Source: an uncultured Pseudoflavonifractor sp. (GTDB lineage: Bacteria; Bacillota; Clostridia; Oscillospirales; Oscillospiraceae). From it: 64,000 bases of DNA. The translations under genes and the position numbers were made by a program. The stretch lies in NCBI GenBank assembly GCA_947651395.1, contig CANSYW010000007.1, positions 1 to 64,000 of the forward strand. The letters are read 5' to 3'. A model generated the notes under the pieces. It ran no database searches. It was given only the letters and a program-made list of their open reading frames with translations, and was not told the origin of the DNA. Positions 52,108 through 60,439 of this stretch are shown here, piece by piece. The stretch's first letter is position 1; each line of letters starts with the position of its first letter.

Positions 52108-53967
52108 ATGAAAAAACGATTGATCGGTCTGATCTGCACCGCCTGCCTTCTGCTGGGCATGGCATCCCCCGCTGCCCTGGCGGCAGACGCCGATACCCGG
52201 CTGGAGACCATCCGGGTCCTGGGGATCCTGAGCGGCAATGAAAGCGGGGACCTGATGCTCTCTTCTCCCGTGTCCCGGGCGGAGTTTGCCAAAATGATGG
52301 CTGCCGCCTCCGCCTATAAGGACTCGGTGGGTAAGGGCTATGGCGTCTCCCTGTTCGCCGATGTGAAAAGCGGCCATTGGGCGGGGGAATATATCAAGCT
52401 GGCGGTGGAGCAGGGGTGGTTTACCGGCTATGTGGACGGCACCTTCCGGCCGGATAACTCCATCACCCTGGAGGAGGGCTGTACCGCACTGCTGCGGCTT
52501 TTGGGCTATGACTCAGGCAACCTGGTGGGCACCTTCCCCGACGCCCAGCTGGCCAAGGCGGCCTCCGTTGGCCTTCTGGATGATGTCTCCGCCGGTCGGG
52601 GGCAGATTTTGACCAGGCAGGACTGTGTCATCCTCTTCTATAATCTGCTGACCGCCCCTACCAGCGGAAATATGGTTTATGGCACTACATTGGGCTACAG
52701 CGTGACAGGCGGTGAAGTGGACTATTCCGCTCTGGTCAGCGCCGACCTGAAGGGCCCCTATGTGGCGGAGTCCGGCGGAAGCGTGACGCTCCCATTCACC
52801 GAAAGCGGCGCCACGGTGTACCGGGACGGCTCATCCTCCAGCCTGTCCGAGGTAAAGCAGTATGATGTTTACTACTACAATACAAACCTGCACACCGTCT
52901 GGGTCTACAGTGACCGGGTCACCGGCACCCTCACCGCCGTCTCCCCCAACCGGGTCTCCCCGGCTTCCGTGACGGTGGGGGGTGTGTCCTACTCCCTGGG
53001 CACCTCCGGTGTCGTCTATAAGCTCTCCAGCAAGGGCGGATTTCCGGAGGGGGCGTCAGTGACCTTTCTGCTGGGTATGAACGGGGAGGTAGTGGAGGTG
53101 CTCTCCGCTCAGGATAGCCAAGGCATTTATTACGGTGTGATCCAGTCTGCCCAGCAGCAGGCCTCCACTGCCTCCACCGGCTCCGCCTCCGCCGGGGTGC
53201 AGACCCAGGTCAAGGTGGCCTGCTCCGACGGCATCGTCCGCACCTTTTACCAGGCCGGCAGCAAGTCCTTCGCCGCCGGCCGCCTGGTCAGTGTGTCCAC
53301 AGACCAGACCGGCACGAGCATAAAAACCCTTTCCGAAAAGACCCTGGAGGGGAGCTTCAGCAGTGATGGGACCCGTTTTGCCGGCTACGCACTGTCTGAC
53401 AAGATAGAAATATTGGATACGGATGAGGGAGGGGTATACATGAAGCTCTATCCCTCCCGGTTGGCCGGAACAAAGCTGAAGAGTTCGGATGTCCGCTACT
53501 ATACCCTGGACGAAAACGGCGCCATTGACCGGCTCATTCTGAAGGAAGCCACAGGAGACACCCTGGACTATGCCTACGTGACCTCCGCCAACAGTGTGAC
53601 CGAGGGTATGAATATCTCAGGCAGCTACACCTATCTCCAAAATGGAGAGAGCCGGACCATCAGCGGGAGCACCGTATACAGCGTCACAGTGGGAGGCGCG
53701 GCCCTTCTCTATGACGGCGGAGCTTTTAAAACCTTCAAGCAGCTCAAATCTGTAAAACTGACCGATCTGACCGACACCTATGCTGTTTCCGGCAATCAAA
53801 AGTATCAGATCGCCGAAAACGTCCAGGTTCTTTTAAAAGGCGGCAACGGAAAAATTTATACTACAAGCCTTTCAGAGATCAACAGCTCCGACTACACGCT
53901 GACCGGCTGGTATGACAGCTTCGGCCTCTCCGCCGGGGGCCGGATCCGCATCCTCGTGGCCTCCTGA
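52108..53967 (+). CDS. Secreted SLH-domain surface protein
   Basis: A 619-residue exported protein: signal peptide MKKRLIGLICTACLLLGMAS; SLH modules at about 25-85 (RLETIRVLGILSGNESGDLM), 88-150 (GHWAGEYIKLAVEQGWFTGY) and 150-195; then about 420 residues rich in Ser/Thr/Gly/Tyr with beta character and no recognised domain. It follows the permease by 12 bases with an AAAGGAG site, so it belongs to the exporter operon; a role in the surface-associated function of the exporter is inference. The final 30 residues, SDYTLTGWYDSFGLSAGGRI and onward, look intact. Confidence 0.9.
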   Translation: MKKRLIGLICTACLLLGMASPAALAADADTRLETIRVLGILSGNESGDLMLSSPVSRAEFAKMMAAASAYKDSVGKGYGVSLFADVKSGHWAGEYIKLAVEQGWFTGYVDGTFRPDNSITLEEGCTALLRLLGYDSGNLVGTFPDAQLAKAASVGLLDDVSAGRGQILTRQDCVILFYNLLTAPTSGNMVYGTTLGYSVTGGEVDYSALVSADLKGPYVAESGGSVTLPFTESGATVYRDGSSSSLSEVKQYDVYYYNTNLHTVWVYSDRVTGTLTAVSPNRVSPASVTVGGVSYSLGTSGVVYKLSSKGGFPEGASVTFLLGMNGEVVEVLSAQDSQGIYYGVIQSAQQQASTASTGSASAGVQTQVKVACSDGIVRTFYQAGSKSFAAGRLVSVSTDQTGTSIKTLSEKTLEGSFSSDGTRFAGYALSDKIEILDTDEGGVYMKLYPSRLAGTKLKSSDVRYYTLDENGAIDRLILKEATGDTLDYAYVTSANSVTEGMNISGSYTYLQNGESRTISGSTVYSVTVGGAALLYDGGAFKTFKQLKSVKLTDLTDTYAVSGNQKYQIAENVQVLLKGGNGKIYTTSLSEINSSDYTLTGWYDSFGLSAGGRIRILVAS

Positions 53968-53999
53968 CCTATACGGGAAAACCAGCGGGTGGAGCACGC

Positions 54000-54049
54000 A
54001 GCAGCTCCAAAAAGGCGCCCGATCCCAAATGGGATCGGGCGCCTTTTTT
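54000..54049. repeat. Duplicated tRNA-Thr 3' end plus matching bidirectional terminator
   Basis: Bases 54000-54015 (AGCAGCTCCAAAAAGG) are identical to 46074-46089, the 3' end of tRNA-Thr and its downstream A-run. The following hairpin GGCGCCCGATCCC/GGGATCGGGCGCC (54014-54043) with TTTTTTATTTG parallels the tRNA terminator, including an identical tail. No tRNA body precedes it. It also terminates the convergent SLH and DUF169 genes. Confidence 0.75.
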
Positions 54050-54073
54050 ATTTGCGGACGGGGAATAAAACCG

Positions 54074-54844
54074 TTATTTCAGATCCACGTGGCTGCCGCT
54101 CTCCCGGGCCATCTCCTGCCAGTGGGTCATGCGGGCTTTCAGATCGGCTTTGCTGGCCTCGTCCTCCCGGAAGGCGATCAGGGTCCAGTCCATCTCCTCC
54201 AGGGCCTGGAAGAACTCGGGCAGCTTCTGGAAGGGCACCGAGATCATCCGCAGTCCGGCGGGGTAGGCCTTCCGGCGGCGCAGGCCGTGGTAGAAGCCGG
54301 TGGTGATGTGGTTGGCCTTTCCCGAGATAAGGGGATAGGCGTACATCCACCCGCAGCTGATCACCGGGCTGGACTTGCTCTCCCACAGGTCGCCGCTGAT
54401 ATAGCTGGTGGCCCGCATGATGATGTCCGCCTGAGGCAGGTCGGCCACGAAGAACAGGAGATCGGGATCGAAGTCGCAGTCCACGGCGGGGCAGTACTCC
54501 ACATAGTTTACCGTGTGGGGCTCCACAATGGGCAGCTTCTGATAGAGCTGCTGACAGCCCACGGGGGACTTGTAACAGCCGAAGTCGTAGCCCGCCTGGC
54601 CGCTGGCGGTGACGGGGGGCTTGTCGATCATGCCCATGACCATTTTGCCGTAGCACTCGTCGTCATTGACGTCGATATAGAAATGTCTGCCGGTGTCCTG
54701 GGCGTATTTCACATACTGACAGAAGGCCACCTTTTCCCCGTCGTAGTGGGGCACGTCGGGCTTTTCAAAGCGCAGCTTGATGGCCACCGCCGGATAGGGC
54801 AGTTCCAGCTTGCGCAGCAGTTCTTTATCCTTTTCACGCAGCAT
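54074..54844 (-). CDS. DUF169 family protein
   Basis: A 256-residue protein of the DUF169 family: YPAVAIKLRFEKPDVPHYDG, FCQYVKYAQDTGRHFYIDVN, CYGKMVMGMIDKPPV, DLLFFVADLPQADIIMRATS and the C-terminal VPFQKLPEFFQALEEMDW. Several conserved Cys (FCQY, ECYG, FGCYK, GCQQL, EYCPAVDC) suggest metal or cofactor binding. The function is not established. Start at ATG 54844 with GAGGTGA upstream, 23 bases after the LarA-like gene; last gene of the TRAP operon. Confidence 0.85.
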   Translation of the reverse strand: MLREKDKELLRKLELPYPAVAIKLRFEKPDVPHYDGEKVAFCQYVKYAQDTGRHFYIDVNDDECYGKMVMGMIDKPPVTASGQAGYDFGCYKSPVGCQQLYQKLPIVEPHTVNYVEYCPAVDCDFDPDLLFFVADLPQADIIMRATSYISGDLWESKSSPVISCGWMYAYPLISGKANHITTGFYHGLRRRKAYPAGLRMISVPFQKLPEFFQALEEMDWTLIAFREDEASKADLKARMTHWQEMARESGSHVDLK

Positions 54845-54867
54845 GAGATTCACCTCGCGATTTCGTT

Positions 54868-56148
54868 TTAAAAGAGATTTCCGGCCCGGTCAAAGGCCAG
54901 GGGGGCGGGGTCGGAAAGGATCTCCGCGTGGGGGTGGGCCTCCGCCTCGGGGATGAGGGCCTCGGAGATCCAGATCTGTCCCAGGTGGAGGGTGTCCCGA
55001 ATGCGAACCATCCGCAGCCGGGACCGGTCGGCCCCCACCAGGGTCTTGACCGCCGCCTGGAGGGCCAGCCTGTCGCTGTCAAAGACCATGGGCAGCTTGG
55101 CCGAGACGGTGACGCCCCCAGTGAGACAGTTGGGATAGGTCATGTCAAAGTCCATTTTCTTAAAGAGCCGCCGGGTGGTTACGTCGGCCATGCCGACCCC
55201 CATGGCCGCCCCGTGGGTCTCCTCCGTGAGGTCCAGCACGGCCACTCGCTGGGCCCGCCTGGCCCGGAGTTCTTCCGGAATGGCGGCGCCGGGGAGGTAG
55301 GTGTGGGTGATGTTGGGGTCCATGCCGGGGCCGGAGATGTTTTTGCCAATGCGATCCACCGCCAGCACGTCCAGGCCCTCAAAGAGGATACGGGGCAAAT
55401 TCCCCTTGGCCTTTTCCAACAGCCTGGGCTCCTCCGTAAAGATCTCCTCTTTGGTCAGCAGGCGAAGATCACAGACCTTGTCGAAGGCGTTTTCCACCGT
55501 GGCCAGGGCCAGGATCACCTGGGTGGAACGAATGGCCCGGGCGCCGAACTCCAGGACCCGGTGGCCCATGACGGCCGGCCCGCCCCCGTGGACGGTCTCC
55601 GCCCCCTTCTGTTTGCCCAGGCCGATGGCCGCCATCTTGACAAGGCCGCTTTCAAACTCGCCCCGAAAGCCGGTGTGGGGCTTGACACGGTTGAACAGGA
55701 TGATGCCGTCGGCCTCCAGGGCCAGCTTATCCGCCCAGACCGGTTCCCCGGCGTCGGTGGTATCCACCTGAACCACCTCCATGGTGGCCCGGATGGGCGC
55801 GCCCACGGTCTCCCGGGTAATGCCGTAGCCCGCCAGCAGGGCCTGCTGACCCTGGGCGGTGGCCCCGCCGTGGCTGCCCATGGCGGGAAAGACGAAGGGC
55901 TCCACGCCGGCTTCCTTTAAGAGGCGGATCAGCTCCCGGAGGAGGGGGACATAGCAGTCGATGCCCCGGCTCCCGGCGGTGATGGCCACCGTCATGCCGG
56001 GCCGAAGGAGAGCGCGGATCCTAGGGCTCTGAAACTCCAGGCGGAGGGCCTCCACCGGATCGGGGAGAGTTTCCCCGGGAAAAGTCTGGCGGACGAAGAC
56101 GCCCCGGGGAAGGGCCACGTCCCGGAGCATATCGTTGACCGCGCCCAT
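54868..56148 (-). CDS. LarA-family (DUF2088) racemase/epimerase-like protein
   Basis: A 426-residue homolog of nickel-pincer lactate racemase LarA. MTVAITAGSRGIDCYVPLLR, FPAMGSHGGATAQGQQALL (the GSHG-type loop with cofactor-contacting His), GIILFNRVKPHTGFRGEFES (the KPH motif) and LAVDRIGKNISGPGMDPN are LarA features. LarA homologs epimerise various 2-hydroxyacids; operon context (TRAP transporter, enolase-type dehydratase) points to a sugar acid or hydroxyacid rather than lactate. larB, larC and larE for cofactor synthesis are not in the window. One base follows the TRAP permease gene. Confidence 0.85.
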   Translation of the reverse strand: MGAVNDMLRDVALPRGVFVRQTFPGETLPDPVEALRLEFQSPRIRALLRPGMTVAITAGSRGIDCYVPLLRELIRLLKEAGVEPFVFPAMGSHGGATAQGQQALLAGYGITRETVGAPIRATMEVVQVDTTDAGEPVWADKLALEADGIILFNRVKPHTGFRGEFESGLVKMAAIGLGKQKGAETVHGGGPAVMGHRVLEFGARAIRSTQVILALATVENAFDKVCDLRLLTKEEIFTEEPRLLEKAKGNLPRILFEGLDVLAVDRIGKNISGPGMDPNITHTYLPGAAIPEELRARRAQRVAVLDLTEETHGAAMGVGMADVTTRRLFKKMDFDMTYPNCLTGGVTVSAKLPMVFDSDRLALQAAVKTLVGADRSRLRMVRIRDTLHLGQIWISEALIPEAEAHPHAEILSDPAPLAFDRAGNLF

Positions 56149-56149
56149 C

Positions 56150-57436
56150 TTACTTCAGCCCGTTGAGGACGCCCAGCAGCCCGGTGGACAGAGCGGGCAC
56201 AAAGCCCACGGCCAGCAGGGCCAGGATGAGTACGGCGATAAAGGGCACCGCGGGTTTGACGATCTTGTCCATGGGCAGGCCGGTCATGGACTGGGCCACA
56301 AATACGTTGGCGCACACCGGCGGAGTGCAGAAGCCAACGGCCAGGGCCAGGGTCATGACAACGCCGAACTGGAGGGAGCTGACGCCCACCGCCTTGGCCA
56401 CATTGAGCAGCACAGGGCTGAAGATGACGATGGCGGGGGTGGTCTGCATGAACATGCCGATGATAAACAGGATGCAGGTCACCAGGAACATGACCACATA
56501 GGTGTTGGTGGAGATGCCCAGGAAGAAGTTGGCGATGGCCTTGTTCACACCCAGATAGGCGAAGATCAGGCCGATGGCGGTGGCGGGCGCCACCGTCCAC
56601 ATCATGCCGCCGGAGAAGGTTGCGGTGGCCTTGAACTCAGCCCACAGCTGTTTAAAGGTGACCTCTTTATAGACAAAGCAGCCCACGACGATGCCGTACA
56701 CGGTGGCTACCACGGCGGCCTCGGTGGCGGTAAAGGCGCCCGAGTAGATGCCGCCCAGGATGATGATAGGCATGAGCAGGGCCCACTTGGCGTCCCAGAA
56801 GCCCTTGAGGGCGGTCTTCAGACGGAATTTGTTGTCCCCCTTGATGCCCCGCTTTTTGCAGTAGATGTAGTTGACCAGCATCAGCAGAGCGCCCACCAGA
56901 ATGGCGGGGACGATGCCGGCGATGAACAGATCGCCAATGGACTCGTTGTTGGTCACGCCGTAGATGACCATGGGATAGCTGGGGGGCACGATGATGCCCA
57001 GTCCGCCGGCCACGGCGCACAGGCCGGTGGCATAGTATTTGTCATAGCCGTTGCGCACCATCTCAGGCAGCATGATGGCGCCGATGGCGGCCACGGTGGC
57101 CACGGCGGAGCCGGAGACCGCGCCGAAGAACATACAGGCCAGGATGGTCACCATGCCCAGAGAACCGGTGACGCCGCCGATGCAGTTGTTGGCCGCGGCC
57201 ACCAGTCGCTTGGAGATGCCGCCCTTATCCATAATGTTGCCGCAGATCATGAAGAAGGGCAGGGCGATCATGGCGGAGGAGGCCACGCCGGTATAGAAGT
57301 TCTGGGCCAGGAAGGAGGCCGAGGTCACCGGGTTGACCAAAAGCATCAGGAAGCAGGGGAAGATGAGACAAATGCCGATGGGCACGCCGATGGCGAAAAA
57401 GAGCACCATGCTGCCGAACAAAATGAGAAGATCCAT
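56150..57436 (-). CDS. dctM: TRAP transporter large permease DctM
   Basis: A 428-residue protein of about 12 helices with the DctM/DedA-like core: LFFAIGVPIGICLIFPCFLM, ALPFFMICGNIMDKGGISKR, GAVSGSAVATVAAIGAIMLP, PPSYPMVIYGVTNNESIGDL and TPPVCANVFVAQSMTG. It drives Na+-coupled uptake of a carboxylate delivered by the binding protein. Three bases separate it from dctQ. Confidence 0.95.
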   Translation of the reverse strand: MDLLILFGSMVLFFAIGVPIGICLIFPCFLMLLVNPVTSASFLAQNFYTGVASSAMIALPFFMICGNIMDKGGISKRLVAAANNCIGGVTGSLGMVTILACMFFGAVSGSAVATVAAIGAIMLPEMVRNGYDKYYATGLCAVAGGLGIIVPPSYPMVIYGVTNNESIGDLFIAGIVPAILVGALLMLVNYIYCKKRGIKGDNKFRLKTALKGFWDAKWALLMPIIILGGIYSGAFTATEAAVVATVYGIVVGCFVYKEVTFKQLWAEFKATATFSGGMMWTVAPATAIGLIFAYLGVNKAIANFFLGISTNTYVVMFLVTCILFIIGMFMQTTPAIVIFSPVLLNVAKAVGVSSLQFGVVMTLALAVGFCTPPVCANVFVAQSMTGLPMDKIVKPAVPFIAVLILALLAVGFVPALSTGLLGVLNGLK

Positions 57437-57439
57437 AGC

Positions 57440-58012
57440 TTACTTCGCCTCCTTTTCTTTCTCGGCCTTTTTGGCCGCCCACTCGGCCTCCATGGCCTCC
57501 AGGTCGATGGAGGGCTTGGAGGCGCCCAGCCGCTTCTCGTCCTCGTGGGCCAGCTTATAGATGTCGCCCAGCAGCTTCAGGCTGGCGATGACCAGCACCA
57601 CGGGAATGAGCCAATAGGACAGGGCCTTGGGGATGCCGAGAAGGGGAGTCTTGGAGTTGCCGATACTGCCGATCAGCTCCACGAAGGGGAAGATGAGGTA
57701 GATGTTGAAAATGATGAAGATGACGTCGCTGATGATGAGCATGGCCTTTTTCACCTTGAAGGGGACCACGTCCAAAAGGGCGTCGATGCGCAGATTCTTG
57801 CGGTAGGTGACGGCGCTGGATACGCCCATATAGGTCATCCACACGAACAGGATAATGGACAGCTCCTCCGCCCAGGTGAAGGAGTAGCCCAAAACGTAGC
57901 GGCTGATCACCTGGATAAAGAGCAGCACCATGATGGCGATGAACAGCACGGCGCTGATGTACTGGTCGATGTTGATAATAAACTTCTTCCAGTCAAAATT
58001 TTTCTGTTCCAT
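57440..58012 (-). CDS. dctQ: TRAP transporter small permease DctQ
   Basis: A 190-residue four-helix protein: QYISAVLFIAIMVLLFIQVI, then the conserved YVLGYSFTWAEELSIILFVW, RKNLRIDALLDVVPFKVK and a fourth helix LIPVVLVIASLKLLGDIYKL, with a charged C-terminus. It pairs with DctM in the membrane. It is separated from dctP by a 94-base gap containing a strong hairpin. Confidence 0.93.
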   Translation of the reverse strand: MEQKNFDWKKFIINIDQYISAVLFIAIMVLLFIQVISRYVLGYSFTWAEELSIILFVWMTYMGVSSAVTYRKNLRIDALLDVVPFKVKKAMLIISDVIFIIFNIYLIFPFVELIGSIGNSKTPLLGIPKALSYWLIPVVLVIASLKLLGDIYKLAHEDEKRLGASKPSIDLEAMEAEWAAKKAEKEKEAK

Positions 58013-58035
58013 AGCTATATTTCCTTTCTATAAGA

Positions 58036-58067
58036 GACGGCCGGGCCGAGGAACCGGCCCGGCCGTC
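58036..58067 (-). other. Intercistronic hairpin between dctP and dctQ
   Basis: A 12-bp stem GACGGCCGGGCC/GGCCCGGCCGTC with a small loop and no T-run. Such hairpins protect upstream mRNA and raise binding-protein levels over the permease, which fits the TRAP stoichiometry. Confidence 0.7.
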
Positions 58068-58106
58068 AATGCCACAGATTTCAGTTCAGGACAGACAGGG
58101 GAGCGC

Positions 58107-59204
58107 TTACATGCCCAGGGCGCTCATCAGGGCGTTGTAGCGGGTCTCGCCCATGATGTCCTTGGCCTGGCCCCAGCAGGAGCTGGCGGCGTCCTTGAAG
58201 CCCTGGAGCTCCTCGGGGGTGGGCTGATAGATGGTGGCGCCCGCCTCGGTGAGCATGTCGCGGTACTCGCCCTCCGCCTTCTCGGCGGCGTCCTTGGAGG
58301 CGGCGGTGGCGGCCTCGTTGGCCTTGTCGATGGCGGCCTTCTGATTGTCGGACAGGCCGTTATACACATCGGCGTTCATGAACACGAAGGTGGAGGTGTA
58401 GGAGTGCCGGGTCTCGCAGATGTTGGGGTTGACCTCATAGAACTTGTTGGAGTAAATGGTGGACAGGGGGTTTTCCTCGGCGTCCACCAGCTTGGTCTGC
58501 AGAGCGCTGTAGAGCTCGCTGATGGGCACGCTGGTGACAGCGGCACCCATGGACTCCATGGCGGCGATCTGGAGCTTGTCGTTCATGGTGCGGATCTTCA
58601 GGCCCTTCATGTCGGCCACGGTCTGAATGGGCTTGGAGGAAGTGACATTGCGGAAGCCGATGGAGATGTAAGCCAGGGGCTTCACGCCCTGGACGTCGGC
58701 CTCCAGCTGATCCTTCATGGCCTGGCCGATCTCACCCTCCAGAACGGAGTGGACGGAGTCGTAGCTGTCGTAGAGGAAGGGCACGTTCAGCTCGGCAAAA
58801 GCGTTGGAATACTCCGACCAGTTGCCGGTGGTAAAGTGGGCCACCTCAAAGGCGCCGGTCTGAATTCCGTTGACGATGGCGTCGGTGCCGGAGGCCAGCT
58901 GGCTGTCGGGGAACAGATCCACGGTGATGGAGCCGCCGGACTCGGCCTGCACGGTGTCGATCCAGGTCATCAGGCCGGCGGCCATGCCGGTGTTGCGGGC
59001 TTCCAGCTCGCTGTTGGCCACGACGGAGGCCATGCGCAGCTTGACGGGCTTATCTTCGGGGGCGCCGGCCGCGGCGCTCTGGGCGGGATCGGCGGCCTTG
59101 GACTCGGCGGGGGCGGGGGTGTTGGAACTGCCGCCGCCGCAGGCGGCCAGGGTGAGGGACATGGCAAGAGAAAGGGCCAGGGCGGTAAATCTCTTTTTCA
59201 TCAT
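58107..59204 (-). CDS. dctP: TRAP transporter solute-binding lipoprotein DctP
   Basis: A 365-residue DctP-type binding protein. Lipobox LTLAACGGGSS near residue 20, Ala/Pro spacer, then the TRAP signature region: VDLFPDSQLASGTDAIVNGI, FELAHF-like EVAHFTTGNWSEYSNAFAEL, FRNVTSSKPIQTVADMKGLK with the carboxylate-binding Arg (KIRTMN), and QTKLVDAEENPLSTIYSNKF. Ligand is a carboxylate, probably a sugar acid given the regulon. GAAGGAGATCAA precedes the start. Confidence 0.95.
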   Translation of the reverse strand: MMKKRFTALALSLAMSLTLAACGGGSSNTPAPAESKAADPAQSAAAGAPEDKPVKLRMASVVANSELEARNTGMAAGLMTWIDTVQAESGGSITVDLFPDSQLASGTDAIVNGIQTGAFEVAHFTTGNWSEYSNAFAELNVPFLYDSYDSVHSVLEGEIGQAMKDQLEADVQGVKPLAYISIGFRNVTSSKPIQTVADMKGLKIRTMNDKLQIAAMESMGAAVTSVPISELYSALQTKLVDAEENPLSTIYSNKFYEVNPNICETRHSYTSTFVFMNADVYNGLSDNQKAAIDKANEAATAASKDAAEKAEGEYRDMLTEAGATIYQPTPEELQGFKDAASSCWGQAKDIMGETRYNALMSALGM

Positions 59205-59294
59205 TTGATCTCCTTCTCCAATTGATTTTTGGGTTGATTATGGTGGGACATGCGGGGATAATTTGGCCAGGTCATATGACTGTATTCCTGTCCT

Positions 59295-59337
59295 CCTGTT
59301 ATACAGGCATATTACCACAGGCCATTTCAACCTGCAA
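59295..59337 (-). promoter_or_regulatory. dctP promoter with operator A
   Basis: Minus-strand promoter TTGCAG (59337-59332), 17 bp, TAATAT (59314-59309). Operator A, CCTGT-TAT-ACAGG (59295-59307), lies immediately downstream of the -10. It shares the TGT-N3-ACA core with operators B and C. Confidence 0.75.
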
Positions 59338-59473
59338 CAGTTTTTTAAGCCGAAGCAAATAAGTTCTTCTTTTTTCACAAAAAGACCGTCAAGAAATTGT
59401 CAAATTCATCCAAGAATGGACGGAGATCCACCCTGAAAAACGGGGTCGGGCGCCTCAAATAAGGAAATTGTCC
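59338..59473. other. Intergenic stretch between the divergent dctP and gntR promoters
   Basis: No gene. The stretch is AT-rich around 59340-59410, with no strong hairpin; it separates the two promoters. Confidence 0.5.
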
Positions 59474-59525
59474 TTGCCAATCGCACATGGGTGTGGTATG
59501 ATATCCTATACGGTTGTTATACATC
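59474..59525 (+). promoter_or_regulatory. gntR promoter with operator B
   Basis: TTGCCA (59474-59479), 17 bp, TATGAT (59497-59502) with TGG upstream as extended -10. Operator B, GTTGT-TAT-ACATC (59513-59525), begins about 10 bases after the -10. Suggests autoregulation. Confidence 0.7.
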
Positions 59526-59583
59526 TATACCTTTATATCCGCGGTATGACGCCCCACTTTGAATGAGCGAAGGAGTACCACGT

Positions 59584-60279
59584 ATGAAAAAGATCGTGAA
59601 GTCCAGCCTGACAGACCAGATATTTGACTATCTCCAGAGCGAGATCCTGAAGGGGACCTGGAAGCCGGGAGAGAAGCTGCCCTCGGAAAATGAGCTCTCC
59701 GCCGAGCTGGGGGTGAGCCGCATGTCCCTGCGCAGCGCCATCCAGCGCATTTGCGCCATGGGTCTGGCGGAGACCAGGGTGGGAGAGGGCACCTTTGTGC
59801 GCAGCTTTAACCTGCGCTCCTATTTTTCCGAGCTCTACCGCCTGGGGCTGTTGGGCCAGAGCCCCAACGAGATCAACGACCTGCGCTTTGTGCTCCAGAT
59901 CGGCAGTGTCCGGCTGGCCATGGTGGACGGCGTGGACAGGGTGGATCTGGCGGTGCTGGAGAAGCTGGTGGAGGATATGGAGAGGGCTGCCGCCGCCAAC
60001 GACCAGGACGCCTTCCATATCGCCGATCTCCAGTTCCACCGCAGCGTGTGCGAGCTTTGCAAGAACGAGCTCCTCTATAATATCTATGACGCGGTGGAGG
60101 AGGTGCTGGACGATGTGACCAAGAAAAACGTCCAGCGATCGGTGGAGGAGGCCTCCGGCTATGACCGGGTGCTCAGACACCACCGGGAGATCCTGGAGAG
60201 CCTGGGCACACAGGACATGGATCGCTTTGTCCGGGCCATGATGGAGTCCAGAGAGCGCTCTTTGCGGTACTACTCCTGA
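59584..60279 (+). CDS. GntR/FadR-family transcriptional regulator
   Basis: A 231-residue regulator: N-terminal winged HTH (KLPSENELSAELGVSRMSLR, RVGEGTFVRSF) and C-terminal FCD helical domain whose metal/ligand residues include DLQFHRSVCEL and a late RHHREILESL. FadR-type regulators of this subgroup respond to sugar acids and hydroxyacids. ATG 59584 with AAGGAGTACCACGT. Three matching operators (59295, 59513, 60361) place it over the TRAP operon, itself and the dehydratase gene. Confidence 0.92.
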   Translation: MKKIVKSSLTDQIFDYLQSEILKGTWKPGEKLPSENELSAELGVSRMSLRSAIQRICAMGLAETRVGEGTFVRSFNLRSYFSELYRLGLLGQSPNEINDLRFVLQIGSVRLAMVDGVDRVDLAVLEKLVEDMERAAAANDQDAFHIADLQFHRSVCELCKNELLYNIYDAVEEVLDDVTKKNVQRSVEEASGYDRVLRHHREILESLGTQDMDRFVRAMMESRERSLRYYS

Positions 60280-60313
60280 TCCGGCTCTCATCAGCCGGCG
60301 CTTTGGAAAGCAA

Positions 60314-60373
60314 AAAATTGCCGCTCCCTCTTGACAGGGGGCGGCAATTTTGATAGTATACTTGTATAACAAG
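60314..60373 (+). promoter_or_regulatory. Terminator with embedded promoter and operator C ahead of the dehydratase gene
   Basis: AAAATTGCCGC (60314-60324) pairs with GCGGCAATTTT (60341-60351) and forms the gntR terminator. The loop region contains TTGACA (60331-60336), the -35 of a promoter with TAGTAT (60354-60359) after 17 bp. Operator C, CTTGT-ATA-ACAAG (60361-60373), follows the -10 directly. Confidence 0.75.
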
Positions 60374-60439
60374 CATATGGCCCTCATACAGACCCTTCTC
60401 CTGTCCTCCTGTTAAAATGTGATAAGGAGCGTGGACTGT

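Noticed and set aside
53960-54008. A second tRNA-Thr gene before the repeated tRNA end
   Set aside because: No D-arm, anticodon arm or T-arm can be found upstream of AGCAGCTCCA; only the 3' end is present.
46088-54049. Prophage or integrative element with its own recombinase
   Set aside because: The tRNA-end repeat is suggestive, but no integrase, excisionase or phage gene lies in the block; only an island-like remnant can be claimed.
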